From positions 62,001-126,000 of the forward strand of contig NZ_OZ242342.1 of NCBI RefSeq assembly GCF_965208555.1: DNA of 64,000 nucleotides, given 5' to 3'. Origin of the DNA: Poriferisodalis sp965208555. Its GTDB lineage: Bacteria; Actinomycetota; Acidimicrobiia; Acidimicrobiales; Poriferisodalaceae. The position numbers and the translations under genes were made by a program. Each line of letters opens with the position of its first letter. The stretch's first letter is position 1. The notes under the pieces are model-generated. The model did not search any database. It saw only the letters and a list, made by a program, of their open reading frames with translations, and was not told the DNA's origin. Positions 57,507 to 64,000 of this stretch are shown piece after piece.

Positions 57507-59128
57507 GTGCTCATCCCCCTCTGGGTCGAACCATTGGCGGGGTCCAGCGCCAGATCGCCGACAGCCTTCACTCGAACGCGGATGGCGTTGGAGGGCAGGT
57601 ACGTCAGCGGAATCTCATCCACATCGGTGATCTCCACCGTCGAGGAGTCGGCGCCCGCTTCGACGGCACGCTGGGCGGTGACGCTCCGGGCCTCTGCCAT
57701 GGCCTCGTCGCGTGTCATCGCCGCCATCGAGTACACCCGGTCGGTTTCTGCGCCGACTTGAGCGATAGCGGCGCCGATGGCGCTGGCCACCGAGAAATGA
57801 TCCGGCCGGATGGTCTCCGAGGCGCCCGCAAGCCCGTCGCGCACCAGCACTCCCCCGCCGCCGACCACCACGACCGGCACCGGATCGGCCGAGGTCTTCA
57901 TCTGCTCGACGGCAGTCGCGAGCATGTCCTGCATGCGATCGACCGCGTCGCCGACCAGCGTCCCATCAAGATCGTCGACGGTGTTCGCGTCGCCGATCTC
58001 GGCCATTCCGGCGGCGGTGGCCACGTCGGTGGCGGTCAGCTGGGCGCCGCCGAAGACGAGTGCCCGTTCAGTGAGCTCGTAGCCGACGCTGTCCGGCCCG
58101 ACCGTCACCCCGGCCGCGGCGCCGTTGGCGGAGCGCACCAGGCTCCCGCCGCCCAGCCCGAGCGACAGCACGTCGGGCATGCGGAAATTGGTCCGCACGC
58201 CCGCTACCGACACTGCAGTAGACGCCTCACGCGGGAAACCATGCACCAGCACGCCGATGTCCGACGTGCTGCCGCCCACGTCGATGACGACGCCGTCGCG
58301 GATGCCGCTCAGGAAGGCGGCCCCCCGCATCGAGTTGGTCGGGCCCGAGGCGAACGTGGCCACGGGATAACGGCGGGCGAAGTCAGCGCTCATGAGCGTG
58401 CCGTCGTTCTGGCTGACGTGCAGCGGGCAGTCCAAGCCGAGCTGCACCAGTGCCTCGACAAGCCCAGCGACCGTCCGCTCGGCCAACGGGCGCAGGCAGG
58501 CGTTCACAATGGCGGCGTTCTCGCGTTCGAGCAGCCCGAGCCTGCCGATCTCGCTGGAGAGGCTGATGTCGAGCTCTGGCACCTCGTCGAGCAGCACCTC
58601 TTGCGCCTCGTGTTCGTAGCTGTCATCCACCGGCGAGAACACCGACGCCACCGCCACCGATCGCACGCCCTTCGAGGCGATGTCGCGGGCCGCTGCCCTC
58701 AGCTCGCCATGATCGATGGGGGTGATCAACCGCCCATCGAACTCGTGACCGCCGTGACACAGATATACGTGATCGCCCAGCACACCTCGCAACCGGTCCG
58801 GCCAGTCGATGAAGGGCGGGATGCCCTTGGTGGCAGGTAGCCCGAGGCGCACGACCGCCGTCGGCACAAGCCGGCGGCCTTCCACCAGGGCATTCGTGAA
58901 GTGGGTGGTGCCGATCATGACGGCACCGATCTCAGCGGTCGGCAGGTCGTCGCCGGCCAGCAGCGAGCGCACTGCGGTCACGATGCCAGCGGTGACATCG
59001 GCCGTCGTCACGGCCTTGGCCCAGCCCGCCACCTCGTTGCCGGACATGGCCACTGCGTCGGTATTGGTGCCGCCGACATCGACACCGATGCGAAGGGTGC
59101 CTGCCGCCGACGGCGGCGCCACGTTCAC
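57503..59128 (-). CDS. Hydantoinase/oxoprolinase subunit A (HyuA family)
   Basis: 541 residues from GTG 59128, overlapping the CoxL stop (GTGA). The actin-like ATPase motifs are RIGVDVGGTNTDAVAM (phosphate 1), GTTHFTNALVEGRRL, VSQNDGTLMSADFARRYPVATFASGPTNSMRGAAFL and VIDVGGSTSDIGVLV (phosphate 2). It uses ATP to open 5-oxo-proline or hydantoin rings and normally works with a B subunit (HyuB), which is not found here; the DUF917 protein may take a partner role (inference). Confidence 0.87.
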   Translation of the reverse strand: MNVAPPSAAGTLRIGVDVGGTNTDAVAMSGNEVAGWAKAVTTADVTAGIVTAVRSLLAGDDLPTAEIGAVMIGTTHFTNALVEGRRLVPTAVVRLGLPATKGIPPFIDWPDRLRGVLGDHVYLCHGGHEFDGRLITPIDHGELRAAARDIASKGVRSVAVASVFSPVDDSYEHEAQEVLLDEVPELDISLSSEIGRLGLLERENAAIVNACLRPLAERTVAGLVEALVQLGLDCPLHVSQNDGTLMSADFARRYPVATFASGPTNSMRGAAFLSGIRDGVVIDVGGSTSDIGVLVHGFPREASTAVSVAGVRTNFRMPDVLSLGLGGGSLVRSANGAAAGVTVGPDSVGYELTERALVFGGAQLTATDVATAAGMAEIGDANTVDDLDGTLVGDAVDRMQDMLATAVEQMKTSADPVPVVVVGGGGVLVRDGLAGASETIRPDHFSVASAIGAAIAQVGAETDRVYSMAAMTRDEAMAEARSVTAQRAVEAGADSSTVEITDVDEIPLTYLPSNAIRVRVKAVGDLALDPANGSTQRGMST

Positions 59129-61401
59129 TGTGTGCGCTCCAAGGCGTCGAGCACGTCTTCAGGCCTGATCGGCAGCGAGTCGATGGGTGCGCCGATGGCG
59201 TCGGCTACCGCATTGGCGATTGCGGCTGCCACCGGCACTACGGGAGGCTCAGCTGCACCCTTGGCGCCGAATGGGCCGGCTGGGTCAGCGTGCTCCATCA
59301 CAATGGCCTCCACCCTGGGCACATCCGCCGCAAGCGGGAGCCCGTGCTGCTTGAAGGTGCGCTGAACGTAGCGGCCGTGGTCCAGATCGACCCGTTCGCT
59401 CAGGGCGAATCCCAAGCCCTGGGCGACGCCGCCTTGGATCTGCCCGATGACGGCGTTGGGATGAATCGCTCGGCCGACCTCCTGGCACACGATGTACCGA
59501 TCCACCGTGACGTGGCCGGTGACAGGATCGACGCTCACCTCTGCCTGATGCAGGTGATAGGTGGGTGTGGGCCAGCCCTTGATGAGCATGCCCGTTGCGC
59601 ACAGGGGATCATGCGGCGGTGTGGGCGTGACATAGGAGGCGCCTGCAGCGATCGGCCCCTCGGTCCAGGTGGCCGCTTGCGCAACCTGGCCGAGCGTGAC
59701 GCTCGCAGTCGGCACGCCCGCCACCGACACCACGCCGTCGGAAATCACGAGATCCTCCGCGGCGGCCTCCAGCATCTGCGAGGCCCGGTCGAGCACGTGA
59801 CTGCGCACCTCTGCTGAGGCGTCGGCGATGGCCCGGCCGACCACGTGGGTGGTCCGGCTGCCCTGCGACCCGGCGTCGTATCCGGTGGCGTCGGTATCGG
59901 GCATGGTCACCGTGACGTGCTCGGTCGCTAGGCCCAACGCCTCGGCCGCAATCTGCCGCAGCCCGGTTGCAACGGCGCCTGAGCCGTTCTCGGTTGCCGA
60001 CGTGATCACGGTGGCGGTGCCGTCCTCATTCAGCTTCACGGTCGCATGGCCCGGCATCGGATTGGTCAACCAGATGGCGGCAGCCTGCCCGACGCCCCGC
60101 AGCTCGCCTGCACCAGCGTCCTGCCACCCAGACAAGTCATCAACTCGATCGAAGGCCTCTCGCAGGATCGACACCTGATCGAGGGGCTGGCCGTTGCGCA
60201 TCAGGTCGCCGTCCTGCGCCAGCGATGCCAGCCGGAATTCGCGCCGATCGCGGCCGAGCGCGTCCGCGATCGCATCCATGTGGCGCTCGTTGGCGAACAC
60301 CAACCACGGTCCGTTGACGCCCCGGTAAGCACCCGTCGGGGCGGTGTTCGTGTACACGTTGCGGGTCCGGATCCGCGCGGTTCCCACTTGATAGATCGAC
60401 CCGAAGACGAACATGGGAATCGACGACAGCGCTGGGCCGTTGTTGGCATAGGCGCCGCTGTCGGACACGATCTCGACATCGGTGGCCAGAATCGTGCCGT
60501 CATGTCGCACAGCAGTGCGCACCGCGGTGATCGCATTGGCCCGGCACGGCGCCGCCAGCCGTTCTTCGAGCGAGGTGTGCTGCATCCGCACCGGGCGTCG
60601 ATAGCGCTGTGCCAGCAGCGCCGCGAACGCCTCGAGGCTCACATCGAGCTTGGCCCCGAATCCGCCGCCGATGTGATGTCCCACCACACGCACGGCTGAC
60701 GGTGCGACACCCAGGATCTGCGCGACCCGATCGCGCACGCGGAATGGGTACTGGTGGGAGACCTCAATGGTGAACCGGCCCGAGGAGTAGGTGGCCAGCG
60801 CCATCTTGGGCTCCAGGTGCGCCTGGTACTGCCGGGGCGTGCGGTAGGTGCCTTCCACCACCAAATCCGCCGTTGCGAACGCCTCGTCGAGGTCGCCCGG
60901 ATCGTGCACGACTTCGGCGACCACGTTGCCATTGCGCCCGATGTCGGCCCCGCCCGCGACCGCGAAGCGGTTCCAGCCGGGGTGCACCAGGCGCGCACCC
61001 GGTGCCAGTGCCTGTTCCGGCGTGGACACGGGCTCGACCGGCTCGATGTCCATGGCGACCGATCGGGCTCCGGCTTCGGCCGCAGCTCGGCTTTCTGCGA
61101 CCACGATCGCGACCGGTTCGCCCTCATAGGCGACGTAATCGGCGGCCAGCATGGGCGTGTCCGACACAATCACACCGGTTCGCCAGTCCGGCACGTCGGC
61201 AGCAGTCACCACCTCCAGCACCCCGTCGACCCTGAGCGCGGGAACTGGGTCTATCGCCCGGATCTTGCCGGCGGCTGCGGGTGAACGCGCAAGCGACGCC
61301 CACAGCATCCCGGTCCGGGACAGATCAGCGCCGAAGATCGCTTGGCCGCGCAGCTTTGCATCTGCATCGCTGCGATCTGGGCTGGCACCCAGTGCGCTCA
61401 C
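59125..61401 (-). CDS. Molybdenum hydroxylase large subunit (CoxL-type)
   Basis: 758 residues from GTG 61401, which overlaps the CoxS stop (GTGA); the longer upstream frame is not coding. Hammerhead domain LRGQAIFGADLSRTGMLWAS, then GHHIGGGFGAKLDVS, TGAYRGVNGPWLVFANE and ENGSGAVATGLRQIAAEALG, and late GPFGAKGAAEPPVVP with the catalytic Glu. The CO-dehydrogenase AYRCSFR loop is absent. With the small and medium subunits it makes a complete three-gene hydroxylase whose expression is tied to the hydantoinase. Confidence 0.88.
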   Translation of the reverse strand: MSALGASPDRSDADAKLRGQAIFGADLSRTGMLWASLARSPAAAGKIRAIDPVPALRVDGVLEVVTAADVPDWRTGVIVSDTPMLAADYVAYEGEPVAIVVAESRAAAEAGARSVAMDIEPVEPVSTPEQALAPGARLVHPGWNRFAVAGGADIGRNGNVVAEVVHDPGDLDEAFATADLVVEGTYRTPRQYQAHLEPKMALATYSSGRFTIEVSHQYPFRVRDRVAQILGVAPSAVRVVGHHIGGGFGAKLDVSLEAFAALLAQRYRRPVRMQHTSLEERLAAPCRANAITAVRTAVRHDGTILATDVEIVSDSGAYANNGPALSSIPMFVFGSIYQVGTARIRTRNVYTNTAPTGAYRGVNGPWLVFANERHMDAIADALGRDRREFRLASLAQDGDLMRNGQPLDQVSILREAFDRVDDLSGWQDAGAGELRGVGQAAAIWLTNPMPGHATVKLNEDGTATVITSATENGSGAVATGLRQIAAEALGLATEHVTVTMPDTDATGYDAGSQGSRTTHVVGRAIADASAEVRSHVLDRASQMLEAAAEDLVISDGVVSVAGVPTASVTLGQVAQAATWTEGPIAAGASYVTPTPPHDPLCATGMLIKGWPTPTYHLHQAEVSVDPVTGHVTVDRYIVCQEVGRAIHPNAVIGQIQGGVAQGLGFALSERVDLDHGRYVQRTFKQHGLPLAADVPRVEAIVMEHADPAGPFGAKGAAEPPVVPVAAAIANAVADAIGAPIDSLPIRPEDVLDALERTQ

Positions 61402-61889
61402 GACGCCACCGCACGGGCGGCATCCAGTGCCGCGTCGACGATCTGCTGGTACCCGGTGCAGCGGCAGATGTTGCCTGCCAATGCCTGCCTGATCTCCGCC
61501 TCGGCCGGCTCGGGCACTTCCTCGAGCAGTGCCGTGAGCACCATCAGCACCCCAGGCGTGCAGTAGCCGCATTGGACCGCTGCGTGGCCCACGAATGCCT
61601 GCTGCAGCGTCGTCAGATCGCCCGCCCCGGCCAATCCCTCGACCGTTCGCACGACCCGACCGTTCGTCGAGCCGGCGGCCAGGATGCAAGACGCAACCGG
61701 CCCGCCGTCCACCAGCACGGTGCAGGCGCCGCACTCGCCTTCGCCGCAGGCCTCCTTGGGGCCCGTCAGTCCCAACCGGTGCCGCAGTGTTCCCAGCAAT
61801 GTCTCGCCGGCATGCACGTCCATCTGGTGTGCTCGATCGTTCACGACGAGCCGGATCGATACGTTCTGTTCTCCCAAGGGCGCAGGCAT
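61398..61889 (-). CDS. Molybdenum hydroxylase 2Fe-2S small subunit (CoxS-type)
   Basis: 163 residues. Plant-type cluster GEGECGACTVLVDGGPVASC and second cluster QCGYCTPGVLMV with CRCTGYQQI. It passes electrons from the Mo site to FAD. It starts at a TGATG overlap with CoxM and ends in a GTGA overlap with CoxL, giving the order M-S-L. Confidence 0.92.
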   Translation of the reverse strand: MPAPLGEQNVSIRLVVNDRAHQMDVHAGETLLGTLRHRLGLTGPKEACGEGECGACTVLVDGGPVASCILAAGSTNGRVVRTVEGLAGAGDLTTLQQAFVGHAAVQCGYCTPGVLMVLTALLEEVPEPAEAEIRQALAGNICRCTGYQQIVDAALDAARAVAS

Positions 61890-62758
61890 CAGGCGCCCGC
61901 CCCGGAGATCTCTGCACAGCAGCGCCGGGTGAGCCGGTCGAACAGACCGGGCAGCACGCGCCGGCGGTACCGCATCTCGACCGAAGCCACAGGTCCCACC
62001 GCATCGGCCAACGCCGCCCCTGCTTCGGCGAACGCGCCGGGTTCGTCGCTGAGCTGGGCGCCCAACAATGCCGACTCGGCCGAAGGGACCCGATGTGCAG
62101 ATCGGTCACCGCCGCACATCGCGATGCGGACACCGTCGATCACACCGCTCGGCGCCACGTCGAGCCGGAGCGCCAGGCCGACGACGGCCAGATCCATGGC
62201 GCTGCGCCGTGCCACCTTCAGGTATCCCTCGGCACTGCGCTCGCCGAGCGGCTCCAGCTCGACCGCACGCAGCAACTCGGTGGGTCGCAGCGCCGTGGTG
62301 CCCGGACCTTCGAGGAACTCGTCCAACCCGACGCGGCGCCGGCCGGATTTGGACACCAGCGTCAGCTGCGCGTCGGCGACAAGCAGGGCTGGCAGCGTGT
62401 CGGCAGTCGTAGCGGCTGAGCAGATGTTGCCGCCCAAGGTCGCGACGGTCTGGGTCTGCCACGCGCCCACCGCAGCAGCCGCCTGGGACAGTGCCGGGTG
62501 TCGCAGCGCGATCAGCGACGCAGTTGCGAGCCGTCGCATCGTGACCAGCGCGCCGATGCTCGTCACCCCGCCGACCTCGGAGATGCCTTGCATCCCCTCG
62601 ATCCCCCCGATGTCGATCAGTGCCGCAGGGGCCTGCTCGCCGCGCAGGCATTGGGGCATGACGTCAGTTCCGCCAGCCAGGACGCGACCCTCAGTGCCCC
62701 ATCGAGAGAGCTCGTCGACTGCCTCGGCGACGCTGCGGACCCTGCAGTACTGCACCAC
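61889..62758 (-). CDS. Molybdenum hydroxylase FAD-binding medium subunit (CoxM-type)
   Basis: 289 residues. Flavin motifs are VLAGGTDVMPQCL near residue 30 and VATLGGNICSAATTADTLPALL near 105, followed by the C-terminal CO_deh_flav_C domain (LKVARRSAMDLAVVGLALRLD). It is the first gene of the M-S-L-hydantoinase-LLM set on the minus strand. The region between it and the toxin gene is only 14 bases, so the promoter may lie within or beyond the toxin-antitoxin pair. Confidence 0.9.
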   Translation of the reverse strand: MVQYCRVRSVAEAVDELSRWGTEGRVLAGGTDVMPQCLRGEQAPAALIDIGGIEGMQGISEVGGVTSIGALVTMRRLATASLIALRHPALSQAAAAVGAWQTQTVATLGGNICSAATTADTLPALLVADAQLTLVSKSGRRRVGLDEFLEGPGTTALRPTELLRAVELEPLGERSAEGYLKVARRSAMDLAVVGLALRLDVAPSGVIDGVRIAMCGGDRSAHRVPSAESALLGAQLSDEPGAFAEAGAALADAVGPVASVEMRYRRRVLPGLFDRLTRRCCAEISGAGA

Positions 62759-62772
62759 CGCCAGCCTGCCTG

Positions 62773-63081
62773 CTAGCAGCCCAGCGCGTAGGCAACGGAT
62801 TGGCAGACGGCGTTCATCGTCCCTCCGTCCAATTCACCGATACATTCGTCGAGAGTTGAGCGCCGCACAGTGTGCAGACCATCACAATTGACTGCCGACT
62901 CGAGCGGCAAACCCACGTCGGGTTTGTCGATCAGAACCTCGGAGTGCAGCCCGCGAATGGCTGTGGTCACTTCTGCCACCGTCACCAATTGGCGGACATC
63001 TATGACTTCGGGCCGGGTCAGGACCAGCACTGGACGTCGCTTGCCGCCCGCGTGAGCCCACCAGATCTCGCCGCGGTTCAC
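62773..63081 (-). CDS. MazF/PemK-like toxin
   Basis: 102 residues from GTG 63081 in a GTGA overlap with the antitoxin; a GTG at 63093 is also in frame. NRGEIWWAHAGGKRRPVLVLTR is the conserved SH3-like beta barrel of the PemK/MazF family, with the Arg-Pro-Val core. The middle (VTVAEVTTAIRGLHSEVLI) matches the usual second half. Probable sequence-specific endoribonuclease, neutralised by the upstream protein. Confidence 0.82.
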   Translation of the reverse strand: MNRGEIWWAHAGGKRRPVLVLTRPEVIDVRQLVTVAEVTTAIRGLHSEVLIDKPDVGLPLESAVNCDGLHTVRRSTLDECIGELDGGTMNAVCQSVAYALGC

Positions 63082-63287
63082 TCGTTGCCCCACGCTTCCG
63101 CATCGTCCCAGAAGTCGTCGGGGGTCTCAGGGGCTCGCAGGTATGCGGCACGATCCGCTTCGCCCATCGCTCGCCGCACTGCGTCAGCCACGCCGTCTCG
63201 CGCCGCAGCGGAGATATTCACGCTCAGACGGTGCGCCTGCGCCGCCAGTTCTTTGTCGAGCGTGAACGTCGTTCTCGTTGTTGACAT
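63078..63287 (-). CDS. Antitoxin of a MazEF-like pair (CcdA/ribbon-helix-helix type)
   Basis: 69 residues from ATG 63287 (GTG 63290 is adjacent). The N-terminal strand TRTTFTLDKELAAQAHRLSVN followed by ISAAARDGVADAVRRAM fits a ribbon-helix-helix dimer. The acidic C-terminus (TPDDFWDDAEAWGNE) is the likely toxin-binding tail. It overlaps the toxin start and lies directly downstream of an AT-rich promoter-like patch. Confidence 0.8.
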   Translation of the reverse strand: MSTTRTTFTLDKELAAQAHRLSVNISAAARDGVADAVRRAMGEADRAAYLRAPETPDDFWDDAEAWGNE

Positions 63288-63322
63288 CACTTAGTTATAT
63301 CACTATTTGCTAGCACCATCAT
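63288..63322 (-). promoter_or_regulatory. Candidate promoter of the toxin-antitoxin operon
   Basis: An AT-rich patch. On the minus strand TATAAC (63299-63294) lies 6 bases before the ATG at 63287, so the transcript would be leaderless or nearly so, as is common in actinobacteria. The -35 region has no good match. Confidence 0.35.
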
Positions 63323-63358
63323 GCAGTAGCCGAAGCTCTCCATCGTGCCGGGCGTCGC

Positions 63359-64000
63359 TCACATAGCCCAGGGCGCGCTGAGGGCGGCGTGCTGGTCGAG
63401 CAGTGCCGGAATCTGGGAAAGCGGGCGGCGGCCGAATCCGCATTCGGTGGCGAGGCCGAACCGGGACACGTGCCGTGAGGCAGTGGCGATCCGGCGGCGA
63501 GTTCCCGCTTGCCCGCCCGTGACATGCACCAAGCCGAGGTACAGCTCGGTCTCGTCGGGCATCTCCACCGCTCCCAGCGCTTCGAAGTACGCGTCATCAT
63601 CACGCTGCTTCGGCACCGGCAGGTGAATCCAGTCGATACGGCGATGCACCTGCTCCAGCAACGTCTGGGCTGCCCACGCCAGGTGACCGGTGTCGCTGGG
63701 TTCGACGAAGTGCTGGTGGCCGGCATCGCCGTAACACAGGTGGTAGCCCATCTCGACCCCACCAGGCACGAGATTGCCGAGATACGCGAGGTGCGCTGCG
63801 ATGCCCTCGCGAGCGTCGACGCCGTCGATGCTGGTGTCCAGGTAGGTCCACAGGCCTTCAAGGATCCCGAACTCGATGCAGACCTCCCATTGGATGGCCA
63901 GGCGGTCGTTCGGGATGCCTTCGAGAATGCGCGCGAGCTGAGCTTCCATCGCTGCGGTCCACGCATCGAGCACGACCGGGCGAGACTGCGGCGCCACGTA
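63359..64000 (-). CDS. UROD/MetE-like TIM-barrel protein, 5' end outside the window
   Basis: At least 213 residues; the frame is open to the window edge (the last codon is TAC at 64000-63998, before a GTG that is probably internal), so the true start lies outside. The segment QWEVCIEFGILEG and the motif YHLCYGDAGHQHFVEP, followed by HRRIDWIHLPVP, resemble the C-terminal part of uroporphyrinogen-decarboxylase/cobalamin-independent methionine-synthase-type barrels. Substrate unknown; methyl transfer or decarboxylation is possible. It lies about 70 bases upstream of the toxin-antitoxin pair on the same strand. Confidence 0.6.
   Translation of the reverse strand, partial: YVAPQSRPVVLDAWTAAMEAQLARILEGIPNDRLAIQWEVCIEFGILEGLWTYLDTSIDGVDAREGIAAHLAYLGNLVPGGVEMGYHLCYGDAGHQHFVEPSDTGHLAWAAQTLLEQVHRRIDWIHLPVPKQRDDDAYFEALGAVEMPDETELYLGLVHVTGGQAGTRRRIATASRHVSRFGLATECGFGRRPLSQIPALLDQHAALSAPWAM

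Overview
The window is high-GC DNA (roughly two thirds G+C by eye) with many GTG starts and 4-base stop/start overlaps. It carries six luciferase-like (LLM) flavin/F420-type oxidoreductases, a DUF222/13E12-type HNH protein and several molybdenum hydroxylases. Together these point to an actinobacterium, plausibly a marine or host-associated Acidimicrobiia-like lineage; that placement is inference, since no rRNA or marker gene is present.

Layout. (1) 1-7.7 kb: the right part of a prophage-like element on the + strand. It holds small Cys-rich proteins, large terminase, HNH nuclease, major capsid, prohead protease, portal, a head-tail connector and a tiny WG-repeat protein, then a strong terminator and a lipoprotein. 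No tail or lysis genes follow. It abuts a biotin-dependent carboxyltransferase gene that has lost its 3' half, which looks like the insertion point. (2) 8.6-11.1 kb: a YgjP-like metallopeptidase and a 13E12-family HNH protein. (3) 11.3-21.9 kb, + strand: LLM oxygenase, Rieske oxygenase, cupin, SDR, ThDP enzyme, a fused FAD/2Fe-2S molybdenum-hydroxylase subunit, its large subunit and a two-domain VOC (extradiol-like) protein. This resembles a ring-degradation module. (4) 22-29.3 kb: a decayed cobW copy, a small lipoprotein, and a tightly packed minus-strand operon of P450, LLM oxidoreductase, YtcJ-like amidohydrolase, SDR, ERG4/ERG24-like sterol reductase and CobW GTPase. (5) 29.6-36.8 kb: sulfonate-monooxygenase-like LLM protein, SDR, acyl-CoA dehydrogenase, nitroreductase, PhyH oxygenase and a two-subunit Rieske dioxygenase. 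(6) 36.9-47.6 kb, minus strand: enoyl-CoA hydratase-like protein, diaminopropionate ammonia-lyase, SsnA-like amidohydrolase, LLM oxidoreductase, XdhD-like fused Mo-hydroxylase, D-carbamoylase, M20 amidohydrolase and a second fold-II PLP enzyme. The combination mirrors the E. coli ygeX-ygeY-ssnA-xdhD purine cluster. (7) 47.7-51.6 kb: LLM protein, an aminoglycoside-phosphotransferase-fold protein lacking the usual catalytic Asp, a small helical protein, a CrtC/AttH-like protein and a VOC protein. (8) 51.7-56.4 kb, + strand: a membrane/coiled-coil protein, then PhyH oxygenase, class-III PLP enzyme of phospho-lyase type, small-molecule kinase and DUF917 protein with overlapping ends. (9) 56.5-62.8 kb, minus strand: LLM protein, hydantoinase/oxoprolinase subunit A and a three-subunit CoxLSM-type hydroxylase, again overlapping end to end. 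(10) 62.8-64 kb: an antitoxin/MazF-like pair and a 5'-truncated UROD/MetE-like gene.

Much of the window therefore looks like a scavenging repertoire for N-heterocycles, hydantoins, ureido compounds, aromatic rings and amino alcohols. Molybdenum hydroxylases, oxygenases and amidohydrolases supply successive steps, and ferredoxin or reductase partners for the P450 and Rieske enzymes are not encoded here. Functions are assigned from motifs read by eye; substrates are inferred from neighbours.
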